Numbered from the stretch's first letter, positions 26,868 through 35,677 are shown. The stretch is DNA of 64,000 bases from Brevibacterium permense (GCF_013280495.1 NZ_JABSSX010000003.1:1-64000), one strand, 5' to 3'. A program made the numbers and translations. Notes: generated by a model not told the origin, from the letters alone.

Positions 26868-27638
26868 TCAGGCTTCTCGTACGGTGCGCTTCTCGATGGG
26901 CTTGTCCGCCACCTGTTCGGGCGTCAGCGGCACCACGCGGTGGACGAAGACGCCTGGCACGTGGACCATGTCCGGATCGATCTCGCCGGGTTCGACGAGC
27001 TTTTCGACCTCGGCGATGGTGATGCGAGCCGACTCTGCGGCCGGGGGATTGAAGTTCCGCGCCGAGGAGTGGAAGACGAGGTTGCCGTGCCGGTCACCGA
27101 TCGCGGCACGCACAAGTGCGTAGTCGGGAGCCAGGGACTTCTCGAGGACGTATTCCTTCTCTTCTCCGAAGGTGTTGAAGACCTTCGTCTCCTTGGCCGG
27201 AGATTCCTTGACGACGTTGCCGTCTGCGTCGTACTTCCAGGGCATGCCGCCCTCGGCGACCTGCGTCCCAGCGCCCGTGATGGTGAAGAAGCCCGGGATG
27301 CCGGCGCCTCCTGCCCGCAGCTTCTCCGCCAGGGTGCCCTGCGGGGTGAGTTCGACCTCGAGTTCACCGGAGAGGTACTGGCGAGCGAATTCCTTGTTCT
27401 CGCCGACATACGAGGCGATGATGCGGCGGAGTCGTCCGTCGGCGAGCAGAATGCCCAGTCCGCGGCCGTCGACGCCGGCGTTGTTCGAGATCACCTCGAG
27501 GTCTTTGGCTCCCTGGTCCTGGAGGGCTCGAATGAGGAATTCGGGCACGCCGACGACACCGAAGCCGCCCACGGCGATCGATGATCCATCTGCAATGTCG
27601 GCCACCGCTGCTGCGGGGGTATCAACTACTTTGTCCAT
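26868..27638 (-). CDS. scoA: 3-oxoacid CoA-transferase subunit A
   Basis: Alpha subunit of the same CoA-transferase. The 256-residue protein has the oxyanion-hole/CoA-binding glycines GGFGVVGVPEFLI near residues 23-35, SNNAGVDGRGLGILL, and the family stretch TPQGTLAEKLRAGGAGIPGFFT. Length is slightly above the usual 230-240 because of a C-terminal extension. Its start lies 13 bases inside the end of the TIGR03089 gene, so translation is probably coupled. Together with scoB it forms a heterodimeric or heterotetrameric enzyme in ketone-body or ketoacid catabolism. Confidence 0.9.
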   Translation of the reverse strand: MDKVVDTPAAAVADIADGSSIAVGGFGVVGVPEFLIRALQDQGAKDLEVISNNAGVDGRGLGILLADGRLRRIIASYVGENKEFARQYLSGELEVELTPQGTLAEKLRAGGAGIPGFFTITGAGTQVAEGGMPWKYDADGNVVKESPAKETKVFNTFGEEKEYVLEKSLAPDYALVRAAIGDRHGNLVFHSSARNFNPPAAESARITIAEVEKLVEPGEIDPDMVHVPGVFVHRVVPLTPEQVADKPIEKRTVREA

Positions 27639-28318
27639 GTGCCCAGTGTGCCATGGACCACTCCGAGCCCGGCGGCCAGGTCCGTGATGCGAGCATCGTC
27701 GACTCTGCTGGTGAGCAGAACCTCACCACCGCCGAGGAGGTGCTGCAGAAAGCGCGGCCACTCGCCCGGCAGCGGGGTCGAGTTCGAGGCGAGCAGTCCC
27801 TGCGGGCGGGCGGCGTCGGTCGATGGGGAACTCGTCCAGTCGATGATCTGACCGTCCACTTCGAGGATTCCCGAAGCGTCGAGGCGACGCGCTGTGACAT
27901 CGGGGTAGGCGCGGATGGCGGAATTGACGTCGATGAAGTCGGCATCGACCGGGGTGCTCAGCGCCAGGGCCGGGGGATTGAAGACGAAGACCTCATCGGC
28001 GTCGGCCACTTGGTCGTCATCCTCGTGGCCGAAGGGAACGAGGGCCATGAAGTCCTCGTCCGGTGCTTCGCTCGCGATGACGACGCGGCCCCCTGCCATC
28101 AGGACGCTGAGGACAGCGACGAGTTCGCGCCAGTGCAGACCCTCCGGCAGAGGAGCGAAGAGAGTGAAGTCCGGTCCGAGGTCGTAGTCGCCGAAGAGCC
28201 CGACTCCCTTATTCACCCAGTTCGAGACGACCGGACCGGTGAGGTCGAGTCGATCGAAATCGGGTCCGCGCCAGATGAGGACGGGCCCGCCGGTGCGCGC
28301 GATGACTGAGAGATCCAT
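27626..28318 (-). CDS. TIGR03089 family protein
   Basis: A 230-residue protein resembling the actinobacterial TIGR03089 family, which has weak similarity to the N-terminal part of AMP-binding acyl-CoA synthetases but lacks their catalytic core. Function is unknown. Visible blocks are GPVLIWRGPDFDRLDLTGPVV-like N-terminal sequence, a central FAPLPEGLHWRELVAVLSVLMAGGRVV, and a C-terminal GLGVVHGTLGTW. The ATG at 28318 is preferred over 28330 because GGAAG lies five bases before it. It overlaps scoA by 13 bases. The M. tuberculosis relative sits near the LCP gene, about 8 kb away here. Confidence 0.7.
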   Translation of the reverse strand: MDLSVIARTGGPVLIWRGPDFDRLDLTGPVVSNWVNKGVGLFGDYDLGPDFTLFAPLPEGLHWRELVAVLSVLMAGGRVVIASEAPDEDFMALVPFGHEDDDQVADADEVFVFNPPALALSTPVDADFIDVNSAIRAYPDVTARRLDASGILEVDGQIIDWTSSPSTDAARPQGLLASNSTPLPGEWPRFLQHLLGGGEVLLTSRVDDARITDLAAGLGVVHGTLGTWTK

Positions 28319-28362
28319 ATCCGCTTCCATGATTGTGTTTCGAGTGCAGCCTGTCGGGAGGG

Positions 28363-29490
28363 TCAGTGAACGATGAGGCCGATGTCGATCGTCACCCCGC
28401 GGGGGAAGGCCCCGAGCTCACCATCGACCCAGTGATAGCACGTGGAGGCGCTGAGATCCTCGGCGAAGAGGGCTGTATGGAGGCGTTCGACGAGCGATCC
28501 GAGTCCGACCATCGCCTCGAGCAGGGGCGGGCCGCCCGATTGGGCGGTCGCCGGCGAGTCAGAGGGGCTGAGCGTGATCCGCGATCCCGACCCCTCGATG
28601 CGCATCCGCCATGCCGCATGGCCCGGAGTCCGCGACTGCCCGGCGCGGACGACGCGGATCGCTCGAGACACCCTTTCGAGGATGTCGTCGCTGTTGTCGC
28701 CGGCAGGGGCGCTGCCGGGCAGGTCGGTGACTCCCAGACCGCGTTGAATGGCTTCGACATGGCCGTGTCGGAACCAGTCCTCGCCGAGGTCGCGGGAGAG
28801 CGCACGGGCGCCCTCGCGACCGTTGTCGAGGTATCCGCCGGCGCCGCGGACCAACGCCATGGGCAGTCCGCGGGAGGAGCCCTTGACCAAGTCGGCGGCC
28901 GCTGCGATCTCATCGGCGATCGCGCGTACCGTCACGGTCTGGACGCGCCCGTCGTCGTCGGGGCGACCGCGCTGGTCGTCGAGACCGGAGAACCCGGACA
29001 GGCCGATGGCGATATCGCCGACCCCGACCCGCCACGGCCGTGAACTCGTATCCGAGATGACCAGACCGATACGCACCTCGAAAGCCTGCTCGACCCGTCG
29101 GCGCAGGCCGTCGGCGGATCGGTCGCTGTCGAGCGGGTGGAGGATGACGGCACCGCCGGAGTTCGACTGGTCGAGACCCGCTGCTGCCTGAACGGTGCCC
29201 GCCGGGGTGCGCACGATCTGCACGGTGGTGCCGGAGCGATAGGAGCGTTCAGCGACCAAGTGGGTGCCGGTCTCCGCGACGAGCTCCTCGAACTCGGCAC
29301 GATCTGAGACCGTGCGCAGGCGCCCCTCGGCCTTGGAGACGACTTTCGAGGCGACGACGAGGATATCGCCGTCCTTGAGGTCGATGCGGTTGCGTCGGAG
29401 GGCGTTGATGAGGATCGCGGAGAGGTCGGAGCCCGACGCGATCTCTTCCTCGACGGGAGGCGCGTAGACGGTGAGCAGACGGTCATTCAT
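28363..29490 (-). CDS. cofE: Coenzyme F420:L-glutamate ligase-like protein (CofE/FbiB N-terminal family)
   Basis: CofE enzymes add glutamates to F420-0. The 375-residue protein starts with a full CofE domain (about residues 1-245): DGDILVVASKVVSKAEGR, ISDTSSRPWRVGVGDIAIGLSG, DQRGRPDDDGR and SSRGLPMALVRG. The C-terminal 130 residues do not look like the nitroreductase domain of mycobacterial FbiB. No cofD/fbiA is adjacent, unlike M. tuberculosis where fbiA-fbiB neighbour whiB2. It lies just downstream, in transcription order, of the divergent whiB promoter region. Whether this organism makes F420 cannot be judged here. Confidence 0.8.
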   Translation of the reverse strand: MNDRLLTVYAPPVEEEIASGSDLSAILINALRRNRIDLKDGDILVVASKVVSKAEGRLRTVSDRAEFEELVAETGTHLVAERSYRSGTTVQIVRTPAGTVQAAAGLDQSNSGGAVILHPLDSDRSADGLRRRVEQAFEVRIGLVISDTSSRPWRVGVGDIAIGLSGFSGLDDQRGRPDDDGRVQTVTVRAIADEIAAAADLVKGSSRGLPMALVRGAGGYLDNGREGARALSRDLGEDWFRHGHVEAIQRGLGVTDLPGSAPAGDNSDDILERVSRAIRVVRAGQSRTPGHAAWRMRIEGSGSRITLSPSDSPATAQSGGPPLLEAMVGLGSLVERLHTALFAEDLSASTCYHWVDGELGAFPRGVTIDIGLIVH

Positions 29491-29839
29491 GCCGGGCCAC
29501 CGGTGATTCCACTCTCATCTCTCCATAATCCCATTGTGGGTGCCCACTTTCTAAATTCTCCAGGTTTGCTCAGGCGAATCCCACAGGTTGTGCCCAGCGA
29601 CTGGGTCGTGACCTATATATGGGGTTCCGGGCGCGTGTGCATGTGAACGCGTGTTCGAATAGCGTCTCACGCGGTGTCTCGATACTCCATAAGGGCTTGA
29701 CGGGGCGGTAATGACACGCGTGTAATTTATACCTAAGGGGAACGCGCCGAGCAGGGATCCTTCAGGATTCGACCGTACATCGGACTGATCGCCTCAGTCA
29801 CGGTACTGGACCTGCTCGAGCGTGAGAAAGGGGAAAACC
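29491..29839. other. Divergent regulatory region between cofE and whiB
   Basis: 349 bases without a gene, less GC-rich than the surroundings, with several AT-rich tracts (CTATATATGG near 29614, TTTATACC near 29726). It holds the whiB promoter described separately and must hold the cofE promoter. Long whiB leaders are common in actinobacteria. No riboswitch was recognised. Confidence 0.5.
29697..29726 (+). promoter_or_regulatory. Putative whiB promoter
   Basis: TTGACG at 29697-29702 and TGTAAT at 29721-29726 are separated by 18 bases, the best -35/-10 pair seen in the window. It predicts a leader of about 105 bases before the GTG at 29840. Confidence 0.55.
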
Positions 29840-30280
29840 GTGCAAAGTGCACAGAGAGAATGGCGGGAGAGAGAAGACTTCACCGCCGCACCGGGAGTCA
29901 CCTCCCGCCGTGCCGAAGACTGGTTCATCGAACCGGGAGCACGTACACCCGAGACGTTGCCGGATCCGCTGGCCGTCGATCCGAGCGATCTGACGCCGCT
30001 GCCGCCGGACAACTCCGCCGTCTCTCCGCTGTCCCTGCTGCTGGGAGCTGCAGACGACGGTGAACTGTCCTGGCAGGACCAGGCCCTCTGCGCTCAGACC
30101 GACCCCGAGGCGTTCTTCCCGGAGAAGGGCGGATCGACGCGTGAAGCCAAGCGGGTCTGCGCCTCCTGCGACGTCCGTTCCGAATGCCTCGAATATGCTC
30201 TCGCCAACGATGAGCGGTTCGGCATCTGGGGCGGAATGTCCGAACGCGAACGCCGCCGGCTCAAGAAAAAGGTCGTGTGA
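29840..30280 (+). CDS. whiB2: WhiB-family iron-sulfur transcriptional regulator (WhiB2-like)
   Basis: Binds a [4Fe-4S] cluster and regulates transcription with sigma factors; WhiB2/WhmD members are needed for septation. The 146-residue protein has four conserved cysteines at 84, 107, 110 and 116 and the turn GIWGG at 128-132, followed by a basic tail (RERRRLKKK). The first 80 residues form an acidic extension. The GTG at 29840 follows AAAGGGG with six-base spacing. Neighbours manB, DUF3499 and the CofE-like gene mirror the M. tuberculosis whiB2 locus, which supports the subtype. The stop overlaps the downstream start by four bases. Confidence 0.88.
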   Translation: MQSAQREWREREDFTAAPGVTSRRAEDWFIEPGARTPETLPDPLAVDPSDLTPLPPDNSAVSPLSLLLGAADDGELSWQDQALCAQTDPEAFFPEKGGSTREAKRVCASCDVRSECLEYALANDERFGIWGGMSERERRRLKKKVV

Positions 30281-33200
30281 GTCAAGCCGTCACCATCGTC
30301 GTCGTCTCCGGCGACGATGCCAGCAAGGTCGAGCTCGAAACAGCTCTTCGTCCGCACTACCCCGAGATCCCCGTGGTGGATCTCGGGGGGCGGACGGTCC
30401 GCGAAGCCGGTGAGATGCCGGAGATCGCGGAGTCGGATTTCCTGTGGTTCCTCACCCCTGACTCCCGTCCCGAACCAGACTGCCTCGATGAGCTGCTCGA
30501 CGCCATCGGGGAGACGGAATCCATCGCCGCCGTCGGACCCAAGCTCATCTGCTCCGGCCGCATCGTCTCCGCCGGAGTGAGCACCACCGCGGCGGGGGAG
30601 CGTTTCAACCCCGTCGGCTCCGGGGAGATCGACCAGGGCCAGCGCGACAGTCAGATCGAAACACTGGGTCTCGACCTGCCGGGCCTGCTCATGGCCACCA
30701 CCGAACTCGAGCGCATCGGGGCACCCTCCCGTGTTCTCGGCCCCGCCTATTCCGGTCTCGAATACTCCCGCCGTCTGCGCGACCTCGGCGCCCGCGTGCT
30801 GCTGGCCCCGCGTGGGCGGATGGAGATCTCCGCTGCGTCCGCTGCCCGGCTCGGCTCCTCGCCCCACCCGCCGAGGTCGAAGTCCCAGATCCGGACGGAG
30901 CAGCGCTATCGTCTCAGCCTCGCCGGTCAGGGGCTGGTCTCGCTGTTCTGTCTCCTTGCTCTCGGCCACCTCGGCCGAGTCATCGGCGGGCTGCTGTCGA
31001 ATAACTTCCGTCCTGCCGGGTGGCACCTCGGTGCGCTCATCGGCCTTCCCGCAGACGTGTCGACCACCGCCCCGCTGAGACGTGCCAACGCCCGTCGCAA
31101 CCGTGTGGCCAGACGATCGAACACCGGACATGTCGCCGCGCTCTACGCCGATGACGAAGAACTCGCCGTACAACGCCGGACGATGAGCGGTGAGAGCGAT
31201 GACTCGCGTCCCGCGGAGGTTCCCACCGGCGGCCCCGACGCCGATGCCGAACTCAACCCGGTCGGCGACACCGAAGAGGCCATCGACTCCTTCTCCCGTC
31301 TGGAGATCTCCGGCGGTTCCAGTCTGCTGCGTGCACCCCTGACCTATGTGGTCCTCGCCGCCGTGGTGATGAGCGGGGTCATCAGCTTCCGTCTCTTCGG
31401 CCCCGGCCACCTCGACGGCGGCGCCCTGGGTTCGACCGACATCGGCTTCGGTGAGATCGTCGACCGTCTCCTCGGACGTCACCTCGACGTCTCGACTGGC
31501 GCGGCGGTGCCGGCCGACCCCTACCACCTTGTCCTCGGTGTGCTCTCCCTCCTCTTCTTCGGCCATGTCGATGTCATGGTCCGCTCCCTGCTGTTGGCCG
31601 CGCCGATCCTGGCCGCCATCACCGCCTACGCGGGCGCGGGGAGCGTACTGGCACGGCGATGGGTGCGCGGCTTCGCCGCCCTGCTGTGGATCGCGTCTCC
31701 GCTGTTCACGGCCGCACTGTCGGACGGTCGCCTCGGCGTGATCCTCGTTTGGATCTGTGCCCCGCTGGCGGTGCTGACTCTGCGCCGCAGCCTGACGACC
31801 GGATCGATCGCCGCGGCAGCGGGCACCGGCCTGCTGCTGTTCGTCATCACCGCAGGCATTCCGCTGCTCCTGCTGGTCACGGTCCTCGGTACCGCGGTGC
31901 TTCTCGTGGCAGGTCGCGGCCTGCGCCATCTGTGGCTGCTCGCCCCGACCGTGTTCCTGGGCTGGCCGTGGCTGTGGGCCGTCGTCCGCGAGCCGGGAAC
32001 TCTTCTCACGATGCCCGGGCAGACCACAGCCACCGAGTCCGCCCCGACCTATCTGCTTGCCGTCGGGTTCCCCGCTCCGCTCGACATGTCCTGGCTGACG
32101 AAGCTGATCTCTGATCTCGGCTTCGGCGGGGTCTCTGCCGGCACCCTCGAACTCTGGGCGCCGGTCCTGATGCTGCCGATGCTCATTCTGGCCTTCTTCA
32201 CCCTCATCGAAGCCCGGCTCGAACTCTCCCGCCTGACCTGGGCGGTCGGACTCTACGTCGGCGGTCTCATCCTCGCCGCGATCCAGGTGCACCTGCCGGC
32301 GGAGACGGGACCGTTCCACCTCATCGCCTCATACCCCGCAGCGGGACTGACCCTGGTCAGCCTGGGGTCGATCCTGTTGCTGTCCCTCGGCGCCGACCGC
32401 ACCGTGGGTCGCCGCCCCGGGCGCAGCCGAGACGCCGGTTCGTCCTCTGCGAAGAGTGCGGCCAAGGGAGCCTCCGCGGCATCCGGCCGACTGCCCATGC
32501 GCGGCCTTGTCGGGCTCGTGACCGTAGCGGCCATCGGGCTCATCGCCATCGGCGCCGTACGGGCCGCGTCCTCGCCCGAAGCGGTCACCGCGACCTCCGA
32601 CGGCAACGTCCCCGCACTGGCCGCCGACCGCGCAGCGGGGGAGACCCAAGCGCGCACTCTCCGCCTGGACAACGTCGACGGAGAAGTTCTCGCCACCCTC
32701 ATCGCCTCCGCCGACGGCACGGTGCTGGGCACATCGACGGTGACCTCGGCAGAAACCGTGGGTGGGTGGCCGTGGCAGCGCCGCCCGCTGCCGATCACCT
32801 CCGACCGGGTGCTCGTGGCTCAGGCCGCGTCCGCGCTCTCGGCCGATGACGCCGGTGACCTCGGCAGCATCCTCGGCGAACTCGGAGTCGATTTCGTCCT
32901 CGTCGGCCCCGATGCCGGCAGCCTGACCAACTCGGTATCCGTCTCCGAGGGGCTCCTGCCGGTCGGGCCCACCTCGTCCGGGCAGCTGTGGCGCGTCGAT
33001 AAACCCTACAGCGGCCGTTTTCTCATCCGCGACGCCGAAGGCCAGGTGTCGACGGCGGCGATGAAAGGCACCACCGCGACGGTGCCGGCCGGTCAGGAGG
33101 GGCGTACCTTGACCATCGCCGATGCAGCGCACGGCATCACCGCGAGCATCGACGGTGAGCCGCTGCCGCAGCCGAAGCCAGGCGAAGAGGCGTGGGCAAG

Positions 33201-33378
33201 CGAATTCGACCTTCCCGCCGCCGGGGGAACGGTCGAGATCTCGCTGAACTCACCCCTCTACCCGATCGGCGTCATCGTCGGATGGGTGCTCGGACTGCTC
33301 AGCCTCATCGTCGCAATCCCCTTCGGCCGGGCGGGGAATGTGACACGGAAGACCGGCCGTGAGGAGCAGCAGGCATGA
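30277..33378 (+). CDS. Glycosyltransferase-2-like large polytopic membrane protein
   Basis: A 1033-residue protein of a type found beside whiB2 and manB in actinobacteria, presumed to act in envelope polysaccharide assembly. Residues about 1-190 resemble a family 2 glycosyltransferase, but the usual DDD/DxD motif is reduced to LTPDSRPEPD. Residues about 215-245 and 350-770 contain roughly twelve hydrophobic segments, and the remaining 260 residues form an extracellular domain ending in a final membrane segment. The GTG start overlaps the whiB stop, and the stop overlaps the DUF5719 start, so these are cotranscribed. Catalytic activity is uncertain. Confidence 0.75.
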   Translation: MSQAVTIVVVSGDDASKVELETALRPHYPEIPVVDLGGRTVREAGEMPEIAESDFLWFLTPDSRPEPDCLDELLDAIGETESIAAVGPKLICSGRIVSAGVSTTAAGERFNPVGSGEIDQGQRDSQIETLGLDLPGLLMATTELERIGAPSRVLGPAYSGLEYSRRLRDLGARVLLAPRGRMEISAASAARLGSSPHPPRSKSQIRTEQRYRLSLAGQGLVSLFCLLALGHLGRVIGGLLSNNFRPAGWHLGALIGLPADVSTTAPLRRANARRNRVARRSNTGHVAALYADDEELAVQRRTMSGESDDSRPAEVPTGGPDADAELNPVGDTEEAIDSFSRLEISGGSSLLRAPLTYVVLAAVVMSGVISFRLFGPGHLDGGALGSTDIGFGEIVDRLLGRHLDVSTGAAVPADPYHLVLGVLSLLFFGHVDVMVRSLLLAAPILAAITAYAGAGSVLARRWVRGFAALLWIASPLFTAALSDGRLGVILVWICAPLAVLTLRRSLTTGSIAAAAGTGLLLFVITAGIPLLLLVTVLGTAVLLVAGRGLRHLWLLAPTVFLGWPWLWAVVREPGTLLTMPGQTTATESAPTYLLAVGFPAPLDMSWLTKLISDLGFGGVSAGTLELWAPVLMLPMLILAFFTLIEARLELSRLTWAVGLYVGGLILAAIQVHLPAETGPFHLIASYPAAGLTLVSLGSILLLSLGADRTVGRRPGRSRDAGSSSAKSAAKGASAASGRLPMRGLVGLVTVAAIGLIAIGAVRAASSPEAVTATSDGNVPALAADRAAGETQARTLRLDNVDGEVLATLIASADGTVLGTSTVTSAETVGGWPWQRRPLPITSDRVLVAQAASALSADDAGDLGSILGELGVDFVLVGPDAGSLTNSVSVSEGLLPVGPTSSGQLWRVDKPYSGRFLIRDAEGQVSTAAMKGTTATVPAGQEGRTLTIADAAHGITASIDGEPLPQPKPGEEAWASEFDLPAAGGTVEISLNSPLYPIGVIVGWVLGLLSLIVAIPFGRAGNVTRKTGREEQQA

Positions 33379-34832
33379 AGCACCAGCGCAGCATCGTCAC
33401 CTTCACGGCCATCGCCGTGCCCGGGGTGCTTGTGGCCATGACCTCGTTCCTCACCCCGTTGACCCCTGGCACGCTGGACCGCAGTCCGGAACAGGTGCGC
33501 ATGCCCACCGCGGACACCCGCGCCGTCTGTCCCGGCCCCCTGCTCACAGCGGGAGAGGCCGAGGGTACCGATGCCGAATTCGTCGACGACTCGAAGGTCT
33601 CGACCCGTCTCGTCTCCGCCTCTGCGCCGATCGGTGCGGCAGACGGATCGACCTCCTCGGCTCGGCTCCAGGTCGCCGATCTCGGCGGTTCGATCGACTT
33701 CGACAATCCTTCCGGCCAGGGCTTCGTCTCCGGAGACGACAACATCGACTCGACGAAGCTCGTCACCGGTTTCGCCCGCCCCGGGGCTCCGGCTCTGACG
33801 ACCGGCCTCGAAACCGTCGAAGGCAGCTCCGGTGACCTCACGGGCCTCGCCACCCTCACCTGCGCCCAGGCATCGAGCAGCTTCCGGATCGTCGCCGGAT
33901 CCGGAGCCACCGGCTCGAACTCGCAGCTGCTGCTGAGCAACCCGGGAGACGTTCCCGTGCAGGCGAAGGTTGCGCTCATGACTCCGGGCGGCGAATCCGC
34001 CGAACCGACCGAACTCAGCATCAAGGCCGGTCAGCAGCGTGCGGTCCCGCTGGGCGGACTGGCAGGAGGTGCCGAGGCCCTCGCCGTCGACGTCACCGTC
34101 GACGGCGGAGTCCTGGCCGGTTCCGTCCAGGAGACCATCCTCGACGGACTCAAACCGCAGGGCATCGACCTCGCAGCCGGCGGGGCAGGGGCCGATCGCC
34201 AGCAGGTGCTCACCGGGCTCAGCGGCAAGGACGCGCGAGTCCGGGTCGCGAACCCGAGCAGCGACCTCGCCGAGGTATCCCTGAAAGCGTACGGGCCGGA
34301 CGGAGAGATCGACATTCCCCGTTCCTCGATGACCGTTGTCGGCCGCGGTGTCGCCGAGGCCGACCTCGGGGATCTCGACGCCACGAGCCTCGTCATCGAA
34401 TCCTCACAGCGCGTCCAGGCCGGAGCCTTCATCGGCAAGGACGGTGAGAAGGGAGCCGCCGACTTCGGCAGCATCCCGTCGACCGACTCCCTCGCCGAGA
34501 CCCAGATTCTGGCGCTTCCTCGCACCGGTGAGTCCTCACTGAACCTCTCGCCCGGTCAGGGACATGTGCAGGTGCAGGGAATGCTCGACGACGGAACGCT
34601 TACCGATCCTCAATCGATCGACCTCAACCCGACGGGAACGACCGTGCTCAATCCGAGCGACGTTTCCGAGGAGCCGGTGCGCGCACTCGTCCTCAAAGGA
34701 TCCCAAGCCTCGGGCTCACAGGCCGATGGGGTGCATGCGACCCTCGTCGTGTCCACCGAGGACGGAATCTCCACGGTCGTCCCGGCGCCTGCTCCGGCAG
34801 GTGTGGCCTACCGGGATATCCGGCTCGGCTGA
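33375..34832 (+). CDS. DUF5719 family exported protein
   Basis: A 485-residue protein with an N-terminal hydrophobic segment (about residues 8-27, FTAIAVPGVLVAMTSFL) that serves as signal or anchor. The extracellular part is beta-rich, with repeated modules such as SQLLLSNPGDVPVQAKVALMTPGG and ARVRVANPSSDLAEVSLKAYGPDG. No catalytic motif is visible. The family is consistently encoded after the glycosyltransferase-like gene, with which it overlaps by four bases, so a role in the same envelope assembly machine is likely. Exact function is unknown. Confidence 0.78.
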   Translation: MKHQRSIVTFTAIAVPGVLVAMTSFLTPLTPGTLDRSPEQVRMPTADTRAVCPGPLLTAGEAEGTDAEFVDDSKVSTRLVSASAPIGAADGSTSSARLQVADLGGSIDFDNPSGQGFVSGDDNIDSTKLVTGFARPGAPALTTGLETVEGSSGDLTGLATLTCAQASSSFRIVAGSGATGSNSQLLLSNPGDVPVQAKVALMTPGGESAEPTELSIKAGQQRAVPLGGLAGGAEALAVDVTVDGGVLAGSVQETILDGLKPQGIDLAAGGAGADRQQVLTGLSGKDARVRVANPSSDLAEVSLKAYGPDGEIDIPRSSMTVVGRGVAEADLGDLDATSLVIESSQRVQAGAFIGKDGEKGAADFGSIPSTDSLAETQILALPRTGESSLNLSPGQGHVQVQGMLDDGTLTDPQSIDLNPTGTTVLNPSDVSEEPVRALVLKGSQASGSQADGVHATLVVSTEDGISTVVPAPAPAGVAYRDIRLG

Positions 34833-34869
34833 GGTCTCACGAACCAGGATCCTGCGGTGACTGCGGATC

Positions 34870-35232
34870 TCAGGTGCGACGGAGGATATCGACCTGGTCC
34901 GCCACCACCTCGGCGATGAGCGCATCCCGGGCGTCACTGCCGGCATGATCTTCGATCACCCGCCGATAGAGGACGATATGGGTGGGACGGTCCCCGGCCG
35001 CCGGGAACACGCGGCCGAAGCTCGGTTCGGTCGAACTCGCCGGTGGGACGGAATCGACGGCCAGCACCACCTCGGCGAGGAGGACGGGTTCGCGCCTGCG
35101 CATGCGGGCGAATTCGGCGGCCGCGACCTTTGCAAAACTCTCCGCCCGACTCAGCCGCGCGGGCACCTCGGCCCGGTGCAGCGGAGACCGCAGACCCCGC
35201 CCATGTCGGTCGCGATGTCGCCTTGGTCTCAT
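34870..35232 (-). CDS. Zincin-like metallopeptidase family protein, catalytic histidine missing
   Basis: A 120-residue cytosolic protein resembling the small actinobacterial metallopeptidase family at this locus (Rv3259-like). It has the N-terminal RRHRDRHGRGLRSPL block, EVVLAVDSVPP and GDRPTHIVLYRRVIE. The expected HExxx(H/E) segment reads ALIAEVVADQVDIL: the first histidine is alanine, so peptidase activity is doubtful. TAGAAT (minus strand, 35241-35246) ends eight bases before the ATG, suggesting a leaderless mRNA. It is divergent from DUF3499 and convergent with DUF5719. Confidence 0.7.
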   Translation of the reverse strand: MRPRRHRDRHGRGLRSPLHRAEVPARLSRAESFAKVAAAEFARMRRREPVLLAEVVLAVDSVPPASSTEPSFGRVFPAAGDRPTHIVLYRRVIEDHAGSDARDALIAEVVADQVDILRRT

Positions 35233-35240
35233 AGCACTTC

Positions 35241-35246
35241 ATTCTA
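35241..35246 (-). promoter_or_regulatory. Putative -10 box of the zincin-like gene (leaderless)
   Basis: TAGAAT on the minus strand ends eight bases before the ATG at 35232, with no Shine-Dalgarno between. It lies in the divergent region shared with DUF3499. Confidence 0.5.
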
Positions 35247-35291
35247 CGTGCGGTGCCGCCGTGCCTGAGCGAATCGGCGGGGCGCGGCGTG

Positions 35292-35297
35292 TAGAGT
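35292..35297 (+). promoter_or_regulatory. Putative -10 box of the DUF3499 gene (leaderless)
   Basis: TAGAGT ends eight bases before the GTG at 35306; GTGGGACT between them offers no clear Shine-Dalgarno. Confidence 0.4.
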
Positions 35298-35305
35298 GTG
35301 GGACT

Positions 35306-35677
35306 GTGTCAGCCGTGAGAATGTGTTCAAAAGTCAGCTGTTCGCGCCCCGCCGCCGCCACCATGACGTACGTGCACGCCGATGCGACCGTCGTCATCGG
35401 ACCTCTGGGCAGGCGCGCCGAACCGGGCGCTCATGACCTGTGCGCCGAACATGCGGCGAAGCTGACCCCGCCCGTGGATTGGCAGCTCATCCGCATCGAC
35501 TCCGGGCAGGCCCCACCCGAACGCAGCCATGACGACCTGCTGGCGATCGCCGACGCCGTCCGCGAGGCCGCCGATCGCGCCGATCAGACCCCGGCCCGGA
35601 AGGAATCGGGACCGGCCGACGATCCGGCCGCTTCGGGACGTCGACACGGTCACCTGCGCATCATCGGCGACTCATGA
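35306..35677 (+). CDS. DUF3499 family protein
   Basis: A 123-residue protein of the actinobacterial DUF3499 family (Rv3258c-like). It has a CSKVSC pair near the N-terminus, ATMTYVHADATVVIGPLGRRAEPGAHDLCAEHA with a CAEH half-site, and a conserved PPVDWQLIRID stretch. The Cys/His pattern looks like a zinc ribbon, which is my inference. The C-terminal 45 residues are charged and variable. GTG 35315 and ATG 35321 are alternative in-frame starts. The stop overlaps the manB start (ATGA), so it is cotranscribed with manB. Function unknown. Confidence 0.8.
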   Translation: MSAVRMCSKVSCSRPAAATMTYVHADATVVIGPLGRRAEPGAHDLCAEHAAKLTPPVDWQLIRIDSGQAPPERSHDDLLAIADAVREAADRADQTPARKESGPADDPAASGRRHGHLRIIGDS

